Assembly: GCA_003255065.1 (NCBI GenBank)
Contig: QAOA01007326.1
Coordinates: 62,001 to 126,000 of the forward strand
Direction: 5' to 3'
Source: Cercis canadensis
Taxonomy: Eukaryota > Streptophyta > Magnoliopsida > Fabales > Fabaceae
Length of the DNA: 64,000 bases
Numbering within the stretch: the stretch's first letter is position 1; the number at the start of each line of letters is the position of its first letter. The position numbers were made by a program, and so were the translations under genes. The notes beneath the pieces were generated by a model that saw nothing but the letters and a program-made list of their open reading frames with translations, did no database searches and was not told the origin of the DNA. Positions 24,191 to 33,506 of the stretch are shown piece after piece.

Positions 24191-25335
24191 TTAGAACCAA
24201 TAGATGTTTTTATATAGCATGTAAAATTTTAGGGTCAAATTGCATTGACATGCATTCCCATATTTCTTTACAAGTTTCCCCTGTTTTATGTTTTATTTTC
24301 TGTCTTTGTTGTTCTTTTTTTTTATTATTATTTTGTCTTGTGTTTACTTGTTGTCCTTTCTTCCTTTTTAGAACCATTTGCATGCTAATTAGGAGCGTAT
24401 GTTGATTGCCCTATTTAACTAAATGTTGTTCCCTTACTTTGCATGTCATTTTTATGATTTTATTTTGACTCTTAATGGCTGCCACATATGCTTTAGTATT
24501 GTATAACTTTTCACTATAAGTTGACATGTTCCTTGTTTTATCCTGTCATTTATTATGATGTGTTGTGGCTATTCAATTGTTTATGCATATGTGACCTTTA
24601 ATTTCTTATTTTCAGCCAACTAATGTGTGTTCCATGAGAGAAGAAGTCACAATTCTTGGGCCATTAGCAAAATCCTAAGGCGATTCGGAGGCTCGAAGAG
24701 CTTTTATTTATTTTGATTACATTTTTCAATTATATACCCCTCCCATTATACAAGGAAAAGTACTGTAATGTTTAAAATCATGCATTTGCATTGCATATAA
24801 AAAATATATCTGTGTCGTATAGTATCCGCATGCCCCTTCACTTATCATGGAAGGATAGGGTAAGTCAATCCTATATGGAATGTCTTTCTCTATTTGACCT
24901 AGGTGAAGGTAGCGCTACCCTAGACGGTTGCTTTGTGCGATGAATGGGTAGAAGGATTTAGGTCTCGGTAGAAAAATAATCCATTGAACGTTTAAATTCT
25001 TTGTTTTTTACTTTTGTTAAATATTCTAGTAATCGTATTTATTATTTTGGAGTAAATAAAATACACACTTTGATCATATTTATATTCGTCCAATTAATTT
25101 AGGGGGACTGTCTTTAGAAGGATGTTGTGGGGTGCCTAATATTTTCTCTACGCATAAACAGACTCTTAAACCCTCTCTGGTTGGCAGACCATTTTTTTTA
25201 CTAAAAAAGGGTTTTTTAGTTGTTCTCCATGTTTCTTAATACAATTGATGGCGACTCCAAGTTTTCTTTCGAAAATTAATCTTTTTCTTTAAGTCTATCA
25301 TCTGTATTGTAGCGACTTTCAGGTACGTTGTGACA

Positions 25336-26480
25336 AAAGATAATTTGTTTTAGCTAATTGATGTGGGGGACAGATCAATTATTATATAACTCATCACTTT
25401 ATTTTGTCTTGAACTTCAACAATAGTAAAAAAAAAAAAAAAAACTTGTAAATATGTCTTGGAATCATTTGTTAGTTTATGTTTCTTAGAAGAAAATTTCA
25501 AGCGGTTACTTCAATTCTTCCTTTCATTGTTTATTGTCATTCCTCTCTTGATTGATTACATTTGTTTTATGTGTACTAGTGCCTACATCCAAGTCTTAAA
25601 CTCGTTGAACAATTCTTTTATTCTATTTATAATCATGTGTTTTAGGGAGAATTATTTCCAAATGCTAATGTGTTCAGGCGGTCACTTAAATTCTTCCTTT
25701 CATTATTGTTGTTCCTCTCTTGATAAATTACATCTGTTTTATGTGTACTAGTGCTTACATCCTAGTTTTAAACTTGTTGAACAATTCTATTATTCTATTT
25801 ATATTTTGATGATATTTATAACCATGTATTTTAGGATAATTATTTCCAAATGCTGAAGTGGCCTTCTTCTAGTCTTTTTTCTTTGTCAGACTCAACATTT
25901 TGAGGAAATTATTGTTAAGGCACTTAAATAAAAAAAAAATTCTTAGATGGATTTCAAAGTTATATTCTATTTTACTTTAGTCAAAGTATGCAGTTGTACT
26001 AAATTACCAGTGGCCATTTGTAGTTCTACATAACTAGTAGTCATTCTTCTCTAGTAGTTAAATTGACTATTTTTACATGACTAGTGATCATCATTCTCAA
26101 GTAGTTACACATTGACCATTTGTGATATGGAACCATAGTTGTACCGCCTGAGCTGCACCTTTACATTGAAATTGCATCAAATCATTCAAAACTTGGCCAA
26201 ACTTGTCAAAAACTGGAAAATCCGGTGAACCTTACAATGTAAGAAGGTACAGATGAGAGAGAAATTAGTCATTGTGAGCTGTTGGGATGACCATTGGGAG
26301 CCTACAATGACCACTGATCAAGAGGAATAAATTAGTGGTTATCATAAGCAAATACACTCCCACTGATCACTAGTTAAGACACAATAACCACTAGCTCGAG
26401 TGCATAAGAAATTGGTCACTATAACCAAACATTAACAAGATGACAGTAAGCATTGTCAAAAATGAGCCCCACCCAAAAAA
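25336..26480. other. AT-rich spacer, no gene recognised
   Basis: AT-rich DNA between the Tat LTR and the bL20 gene region. It includes an A run near 25427 and the direct duplication listed next. No coding or splice pattern is seen. Confidence 0.6.
25498..25858. repeat. Diverged direct duplication of about 176 bp
   Basis: 25498-25673 (TCAAGCGGTTACTTC..ATGTGTTTTAGG) recurs as 25674-25858 (TCAGGCGGTCACTTA..ATGTATTTTAGG), with substitutions and a small insertion. There is no N between the copies, so it looks genuine. Confidence 0.8.
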
Positions 26481-26490
26481 ATTAGGCCTT

Positions 26491-26546
26491 AGCCCAGTAA
26501 AATCTAAGTATGGGCTTAGAATTTTTAGCCCCATTAAAATTGGGCC
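26491..26546. promoter_or_regulatory. Cluster of TGGGCY (site II) motifs upstream of bL20
   Basis: TGGGCT (reverse strand) at 26491, TGGGCT at 26511 and TGGGCC at 26541 lie within 56 bp, about 100-150 bp upstream of a CT-rich leader. Such motifs are frequent in promoters of plant ribosomal-protein and organelle-related nuclear genes (TCP binding). The same stretch is rich in GGGCC/GGCCC words of a possible repeat, so the motif count may be partly coincidental. Confidence 0.45.
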
Positions 26547-26639
26547 TGATTTGATCCAATCCAATTTTAACCGGGTCAATTCGGGCCTAGCCTGATTAAA
26601 ACCGGGCTGAGCCCGGTTAAACCATTTTTTTTTTAAGAA

Positions 26640-27011
26640 AAAACCTCTGCCTTTTCTCTTTCACTTTCGACCCTTTCTGGTTTCTGCTTCACTTTCACGT
26701 TGGATTTCTCACTCTCGCCTCTCGCTTCTCGCCTAAGCCGTTCTCGCCTCTCGCCTGTCAAACACCGTCGCCGCCGTTCTCTGCCTCTGATTTCCTCTCC
26801 CTCTGCCACTCTGCCTATCGCAAATCGCTCTTAGCCCTAAGCCCCAAATCGTTCTTCGTTCGTCCCTTGCTGATTCACTCTCGCATCTCCGCCGTCCCTC
26901 TCTCTCCCACAGGCGCCGGCAGCAAAGCCACCAGCGCACCTGTCAGTGACCGACCGTCCCTCTCTTTCGTACTCCCTCTTTCTCACAAGCAGCAAGCTCT
27001 TGGCAGCAGAG
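26640..27011 (+). other. Candidate 5' UTR exon of the bL20 gene, CT-rich
   Basis: A pyrimidine-rich, locally GC-richer stretch (CTCTCGCCTCTCGC.., CGTCGCCGCCG) contains AGCCCTAAG near 26832, close to a telo-box. It ends in CAGCAGAG followed by GTATGG, a good splice donor at 27012. The matching acceptor is TGATTGCAG at 28513-28521. The transcription start is not determined. Confidence 0.5.
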
Positions 27012-28521
27012 GTATGGTTTCCATAGTAATTTAAATTGAATAATATGCTTTATGCCATATTGATTGTTTTTGGTTTATCTGCATTTGACTAAAGTTAGTA
27101 TCTTATTATTTTGATTTTCATCTAGTTAATTGACTGAAATTATGAAATTTAAGGTCTTTCAGTTATTTACTTATGGCCACATGTATAGCATCCATTATGA
27201 TTATTAGATTAGTATTGAGTTGCTCTGAGTTTTATTATACTTTGATCATTGTGGCTGATTTGCCCTTAAATTTTAAGCATGTCTCCTATTCTGCTGTTTC
27301 GCGGAAGGTTGAATTCTGTTGACTAAGTTATCATATCTTGTGATAATGTCAATAATACCATTTTCTCTCAGATTCAATACTAAGTCCTGTTGCCTCCTTT
27401 TGTTTCTTGCATATGATGTTTGCTAATGTGCTGTGTTTTAATAGTAGTAGCTTAAATTTGGAATTCTGTGTTTTTAATTTTCATGGCTGGACTTTAAAAT
27501 TATTGTTCATTTGGAAATGGTAGACTGAATGTTTCCTCAGGATTAAGATTTTGTAACCATGAAATTCTGCAACAGTGATGTGGTATATTTCTAGTGAAGT
27601 CTTACATTCATGAGGTTTCATACATCTCTTCCAGTCTGAAGAAGCAGAATGGTATTGGTTTTCATTTGTTCTATGCAGTTGAATCAAGTACTTGAGGAAT
27701 CAGGAGACCATTTTCAATGAATATATTAATGCAAGTGCTCAGTGTAGCTGTCGTTTGGATTGGATTAAGATTTAACTTTTCAAGCTATTCCCATTATGTC
27801 AAGTCTTGTGCCTTACTTTCATTAATTATTTGTTTATTTTATAAGCTCTTCTTATGCATATTGTGAATGCTGGGTGGGTTTTTATATTCAATATTTATTA
27901 TGAAAATGTTAGACACTATATGTTAGGTCTTTTGGTTGAGAATGAGAGTTCAAAGAAAAGAACAAATAATATATTTGATGTTGGGGATGAAATGCAAGAA
28001 GATAATGGTTCAAGTCCAAGTGCTACCAAAGTGGTAAAAATTTAAGCCACTTCATGCAAGAATCACAATGTTCTCAATAGTGAAACAGACACCATTTTAG
28101 GTGGCAATGCAATTTGTGGAATTTATATACAAGAAAAAGATAAAATTAAAATTTGATATTAGGGCTGGGCTGGTGCATTGGCCCGCTGGCCTCTGGGTCA
28201 GTCATTTGCCAGCCCAGTCTGGTTCGGGTCGGGCCTTTTGCCAGCTCTAAAATTATAGGCATTGAAAATTATTTCACGTTGTGGGGGTAAATACCCCCAC
28301 ATCCTTATTATCCGCCACTGATCCTTCCTCTCCATTGTCCTGAAAGTCAAGATTTGTTGCTAACATTGTCAGCTCCTCCCTCTATCTTTCAAGTTTATTA
28401 TCAATTTCCTTTCTCGGATTCTCACTTCAGGGACTTGTCTCCTCATATCAAAATTAAGTTTTATGCTCATGGATTATGATATTTTTATTCTTTTGGCAAA
28501 TTTGTCGCACTCTGATTGCAG
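27012..28521 (+). other. Candidate 5' UTR intron of the bL20 gene
   Basis: Bounded by GTATGG (27012) and ATTGCAG (28521). It is T-rich as expected for a plant intron and holds a small MITE-like sequence at 28160-28249. Short ORFs inside have no recognisable domain. Confidence 0.5.
28160..28249. mobile_element. Possible hAT-like MITE, 90 bp
   Basis: It begins TAGGGCTGG and ends CCAGCTCTA, a 9 bp inverted repeat with one mismatch, and has a GC-rich interior with GGCCC and GGGTC words. Ends of this form are seen in hAT-derived elements. An 8 bp target duplication is not evident. Confidence 0.4.
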
Positions 28522-28542
28522 AGAAGAACTAAAGAAGAGAAT

Positions 28543-30618
28543 ATGAATAAGGATAAGATCTTCAAGCTAGCAAAGGGGTTCAGGGGGAGAGCCAAGAATT
28601 GCATTAGGATAGCAAGGGAGAGGGTGGAGAAGGCCTTGCAATATTCCTACAGAGACCGTCGTAACAAGAAACGTGACATGCGCTCTCTTTGGATTGAACG
28701 GATTAATGCTGGCACTCGCATGCATGGTGTATGTCTTCCAGTTCTTTGACTCTTGCTAACGTATTTATATGCTAGATTATTGGTATTTTAGAATTTAATA
28801 GCTGGACAAGAAATCACTAAACTTTTATCATCAATTTGAATCTTAGTGGTGTAATTGTTATAAACCGTTGTTCAACTTTCTCATCAACATGTCTTTTACT
28901 TTCGTTTTCTTTTCACTTTTGATGACTTGAAAAATCTCAGAGTGATGATGTTTGGATCATGTCTATAAAAATTAGGTTGAACCTTGATATTTTAAAGCAA
29001 AAGGTTTCTTTTGGTCCTCTGTTAGTACAATTGTTTCAAATGGTTCAGAAATGCAATGGAACACAATCATTATAGCAATATATCCACTTGAAGGTACTGA
29101 AACTAACAGCTATGCTATGTGAGTTTAAGTACATAGCTCCTCTAAATAGGGTGCATAAATCCTTTAAAGTCATATTATAGCACTGTTTGTTTCAGTTTTG
29201 TCATGCTAACTATGGTTCATTGCTTTAGCACTGTTTCATAATATCGGACCGACTTCAACACTCTTCATTTTTGTGGATAGTCTTCTCCTACTGACCTATT
29301 TGTTTTACTAATAGACTATTTCAATGAATCTAGCTGTCTTTTGTTTTCTGATTAATAAGAAATATGGGTTTCTTTCATTTTTGTGGTTGGATATCTCACT
29401 CCTCTCCCAAGTTTGGCATGTTGATTGATCTCAGAGTTGTGTCCTTACCTGTGCCTCTGATACTAAATTAAAATTGAGCAAATTTTAATGCTTCCTTCAC
29501 TTGTTAGTTGCTTCAACTGGCAGCTAAATCATTTTATGATGTTAGCATTAATTGATAGGAAACCGGATATAGGCTTTTATTTTCTACTCTAATTAAATTT
29601 CTTTACTAAGCATCTCAGGATGTATGGGGTTAGTGTGAGAGTACTTTCTTTTCCCAGAGAAGGATTTGTCTTTAATGTTGTGTTAATAGAATATAAGGAA
29701 GGTCAAGAGAAGAATATAGTGAAAAAAGGTCCAGAAAATAAAAGAATGTCTTGATTGCAAAATGGTTGGCTTGGGAGGAAGCTAGGTATTGTGGCCTGAT
29801 TCTCATATTTTGTTGCTTTAAGTGGTTGAAGGGATCTTACTGTCAGAGTAGTTAAGTCGTATGAATTTCTGCTTTTTGATATTCGTATTTTCTTCAAGGC
29901 ATATTTCTTTTTGTACCTTAATGTAATATCCTTCTATAAGTTTACTGTGTCTGCCTGTCCAGCAGTTCAGTTTCCGTTGTTGGTGGAGTTCTTCATTAAG
30001 CTCTAGAATTGGTGGCGCCCACCCCCCACCCCCCAAAAAAAAATAAAATGCTTAGTTATGTTAAACTTGTGTGTCTACATAAAACAATGCCAATTTACTT
30101 AGAAAAGTACACTATAAAACTTAAAACTTATGTTTTATGATAGTGCTTTTCTCTGTTAGTTTCTCCCTTTGTCAAGGGGGATTGAGGTACTACTAATGGA
30201 CTGAATTAAGTTAGATGAGTGTTACAGTAGGAGATTGAATATAAGGTATATCTGCATAAAAAGTGGGAAATGTGCAATTTTTTTTTCATAACTTGTGTAA
30301 GTTTTCTATTGTGTATTAGCATATCTGTCCCTTCATTTATTTTTGACTTCTATATGTATATATTCTTCTGCATTCCCTATGTGCTGTCTAATCTTTTACC
30401 TGTTATTTGACAATTGTTTCGTTGCTTTCATTTACCAGGTCAATTATGGGAACTTTATGCATGGGCTGATGAAGGAGAATATCCAACTTAATAGAAAGGT
30501 TTTGTCAGAGCTATCCATGCATGAACCATATAGCTTCAAGGCATTGGTAGACATATCTAAAAATGCATTTCCAGGAAACAAGAATGTGGTGGTTCCTCCA
30601 AGAAAGATAGCCATTTAG
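28543..30618 (+). CDS. Ribosomal protein bL20, mitochondrial type, nuclear-encoded, two coding exons
   Basis: Coding exon 1 is 28543-28728 (62 residues) and exon 2 is 30439-30618 (59 residues plus stop), joined between Gly62 and Val63 in phase 0. The donor is GGT|GTATGT and the acceptor TTTACCAG|GTC. The 121-residue product matches the L20 family: [21 protein letters not shown], then [32 protein letters not shown] and [17 protein letters not shown]. bL20 binds 23S rRNA through its basic N-terminal helix and acts early in large-subunit assembly. The start is the first ATG of the family-like sequence; an upstream in-frame ATG at 28516 overlaps the intron acceptor. No cleavable presequence is obvious, which fits plant mitochondrial L20 as I recall it. 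The frame is intact and the only clearly functional gene here. A chloroplast destination is less likely because plastid L20 is normally plastid-encoded. Confidence 0.92.
28729..30438 (+). other. bL20 intron between the two coding exons
   Basis: 1710 bp, GTATGT to ACCAG, T-rich. It includes a C-rich run (CACCCCCCACCCCCC) near 30020. No gene is seen inside. Confidence 0.9.
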
Positions 30619-31964
30619 ATTATTTGGCATTTTGACACAGATTTAAAGCCTCTAGTTTGTAACAGAACCGTTTAGGATCTTTGAGGATTTTGTTCGAGTG
30701 CACTACAAATATTATCAGCCTTTCATTCTGCTCCTTTTTACTTCATGTTCTTTCCTCCTCTGTTACCCCTTTTCCTTCTTCATTTCGTTATTTTATAGAT
30801 GAAAGCAATTTTTATCAGTTGGTTAAAGCTAATAAATAATTGGTTTCTCCGAATTTCTTTTTTCATCAACAAATTTCAATCTCGTTCTCAACCCAAAACT
30901 TATATGTATGGTGAGAACAACACTCTTCCATTCCTCTGTTCACAAAGGATTTTCTGGATTGTGCCAAACAATCTGATAATATAGGTCACCACTGAACTAT
31001 ATTAAACGGTCATTCAGGAAAATCGGCGGACTAAATTACAATTTATCCTTTCTCTTATCTTATATCTCTACGAAACACAATTACTAGCCAAATGTTCTTA
31101 CTTTCTTTGGTTGTTGCGCTCTTAGTGAGGAAACGAATGGTGTATACAATTAGACGAGGGTATCTTAATGAGTCTCTGTTCACCTTAGTTGAGCTTCAGC
31201 ACGGTTAGAAACTCTGATCAGTCCCCGTTATCATGCCAGTTTCATTTTTATTAATGGAAGAGCATTCTCCCCTTTCCCGTGTTAGTGGAAAGCACCAAAT
31301 AAGGCCATTTCTGAGCCTCACAATCAAAGACCCCTTTCACTGTTGCAACATGATGGTCAAAGAATCATTAACACCACCCTTGTTCTTGAACCCTTTGATA
31401 GACCCAATCTCTACTTAGTGGAATGTGGATCCCTCCCGTAATATACAACCATACGCAAATTGTGACAAGCTAGAATCTATTTTTGATGTAAAAATGTTTA
31501 TGCGACCAAATAGTCTGTGACTGAGTGGTCCTAAGGTTATTTTTAAGATTTGTAAATTTTGTATTTAAACTTAAAATTGTAAACAAAAGTATCAAAAAAG
31601 AAATTAAGTGGGACCGTTCAATTTCAAATTTTGCGACAGAATACAAACTGTGGAATGTTATAGCAAAAAATGCATCATTGTTGGGCTGGTTGATTGACAT
31701 CAATTTGATGCTAGGTTTTAAAAACAAGACTGCAGCTTTTGCAGCCTGCGGGGACCACTTCTCTCAACCATTAGCAATCAAGACTGTCAAGGCTACCTAA
31801 CCCAATAATGTTGTAGCAAAAGCCAACACAAATAAATTAGCTATGGTATGGATGTATGCTTTATACTAGGTGATGCTGAATTAATCATCCAACTAGGGGT
31901 AGCATTTTCCGACACCATACATTAACATGTCACGAATTTTTGAGTTAAGGTCAACTCTTATTGG
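30619..31964. other. bL20 3' flank and spacer, no gene recognised
   Basis: Starts with the probable 3' UTR; AATAAATAAT near 30829 is a possible poly(A) signal. The ORF at 31525-31800 has no family I recognise and no splice context. Confidence 0.55.
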
Positions 31965-32538
31965 CTAGATTGTGGTTATTCCATGTTCGGGTTGACTCAC
32001 TTTCTCTCTCCCGAATTTAATGCTAGTAATCATAAAGAAGGATAAAGGATCCAAGGTCATCTCTCCAAAACCAAGGTGAAAAGTATTAGTAGTATCCCGC
32101 AAAAGCTCTCTTAAGATCTTAAGGGGCACATTAACTCTAATGGCGGACAAGNGACCCAAGCCTGCTCTCTTGAACCATATCTTAACAGAAGGTTCCAAGC
32201 CTCTCCAAAGTTCAATCACACCACTCAAAGGGGAATGAGTCTTCAAACAAGAAGTAGCCTAGAACACATGCATCAAGAGAAATCTAAGCTAAAAGGCATG
32301 TTTATAGACAAGAGGCATAAAATAAATCAACACATCATCATAGTGCTAAAAGTCAAGAGTCAAAGGCTTACCTCCTCAACCAAAGCTTTGAAGGAGATTG
32401 AGACCACTTGTTAACCAAGAGACTTAGATCCTCCTCCTCCGCATGGCAGTATCGCCTTAATGGAGCAAATGATCTCACTTCTCCACCATGAGAATCCTCA
32501 TGCTCATCCATAGAGGAGAAATGAGTCGAAGAAGCCAT
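31965..32538 (-). pseudogene. Antisense plant-mobile-domain fragment of a second Tat element
   Basis: On the minus strand, the first piece starts at ATG 32538 (MASSTHFSSMDEHED.., SLLVNKWSQSPSKLW) and reaches a GGAG|GTAAGC donor near 32375. After a TTCTAG acceptor near 32260, a second piece reads SPLSGVIELW, WFKRAGLG, VPLKILRELL and TNTFHLGFGEMTLDP. RAGLG followed by a helix and xTxTFHLxxGEMTxTLxD is the hallmark start of the plant mobile domain. The joined frame is not clean and the C-terminal two thirds are missing, so it is a fragment. A single N at 32152 falls in the domain. It lies opposite to, and upstream of, a plus-strand Tat LTR, the same arrangement as at 13985-25335. Confidence 0.68.
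32152..32152. other. Single N, no flanking duplication seen
   Basis: One ambiguous base in the mobile-domain fragment. Unlike the other single-N sites, no obvious repeat flanks it. Confidence 0.8.
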
Positions 32539-32891
32539 GATAACAATAATCAACTCAGAAAGCAAAGAAAATACAAGAAACAAGCAAGAAAGCAAGAAGA
32601 ACCAAGAGAGAAATGAAGAGAGGCATGCAAGGTGAGAAGGCCACGCCCCCCATTTATGGAGAAAAGACTCCGAGTGGCTAGAATTTCAAAATTCAAATGG
32701 ATTGTTCGACCCCCACGTGGAAAAATAAAATCTCTTGATCTTTTGACATCATATCTTTGACTAGTCATCATGCATTCCTTATCACATACATCTCTTCCAA
32801 TCATGAACATCCCAGATCACACTCAGATCGATCCCCAGTGAACAATAAATCTAGTCATTATCAACCAGTTTCAAGCATCTACATCAACACC

Positions 32892-33125
32892 TGACAGGTG
32901 TTAATGATAAGCCTACATCAATACCCAGCAAGCGTTAATGATAAGCTCACATTCACATTAGTCGACGGTGTTAATGATAATGCTATGTCCGTCTTAGCTA
33001 ATGACATAGTGATAAACCTAAGCCCATCTCGACAGACGGTGTTAATGATAAGCATGTGTCCATCTCAGCTGATGGCGTAGTGATAAGCCTAATCCCATCT
33101 TGACAAATGGCGTTAATGATAAGCC
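32892..33125. repeat. Minisatellite, about 35 bp unit, seven units
   Basis: A degenerate unit containing GGTGTTAATGATAAGCC (variants GCGTTAATGATAAGC, ACATAGTGATAAACC) recurs at about 32898, 32933, 32968, 33005, 33041, 33074 and 33108, alternating with CATCTC/CATCTT-containing spacers. It lies between the antisense ORF and the 3' LTR of the second Tat element, where Tat elements often carry tandem repeats. Confidence 0.82.
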
Positions 33126-33241
33126 TATGTCCATCTCAACTTCAGCACTCTTCGGTATGTCAAAATGACTCTGACATCTTCTGACTGATAGCAAAATACT
33201 TAGGTCACTCTAGGTATGTCAAAATGATTCTAGCCTACATC

Positions 33242-33494
33242 TATTAAGATTTGAGAAATGAAGAATCTTATTAATTGATTCATAATCTTACAATATATAT
33301 AGCAGAATACATATGCAGCTTTAGCAGAAGAAAAAACTAATTAACAAACAAACTAACTAACTAACTTGCTGAGTGGGCTAACTGATTAGTTTGACTGACT
33401 AAAACTATGCACGGGCGTGTACACTTAAGTCAACACGGGGGTGTCTATTGCTGACACGTGCGTGTACTGTGATTCTGATATACTGATTCTAATA
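33242..33494 (-). repeat. 3' LTR of the TA..TA copia element
   Basis: 253 bp. Its outer end abuts ACATC and its inner end abuts the polypurine (C run on the plus strand) at 33495-33505. Confidence 0.95.
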
Positions 33495-33506
33495 CCCCCC
33501 CCCCCT

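Larger units (their letters stand above)
18770..25335 (+). repeat. Long 3' LTR of the Tat/Ogre-like element, with an insertion
   Basis: It begins TGTAAATACCGAA after a purine tract. The 3' portion (25120-25335) holds the set GGGGTGCCTAATATTTTCTC, a CTCTGGTTGGCAGACCAT-like stretch and GGCGACTCCAA, which is characteristic of Tat/Ogre LTR ends. A TATA-like box is near 21190 (ccattataaatacc). The span includes a reversed LTR of another family (19109-20105), a 191 bp tandem repeat (23541-24190) and two small assembly duplications. Without insertions it is still about 5.5 kb, large but within the range of Ogre-like LTRs. Both ends are approximate because the partner LTR is missing. Confidence 0.6.

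Noticed and set aside
26733..26939. Arg-rich minus-strand ORF
   Set aside because: It is the complement of the CT-rich 5' leader of the bL20 gene.
31525..31800. 91-codon plus-strand ORF as a gene
   Set aside because: No family resemblance, and a minus-strand ORF of similar length overlaps it; both are probably chance.
32892..33125. Regularly spaced repeats that might suggest a CRISPR array
   Set aside because: Units are degenerate, the intervening sequence is itself repeated, and the context is a plant retrotransposon.
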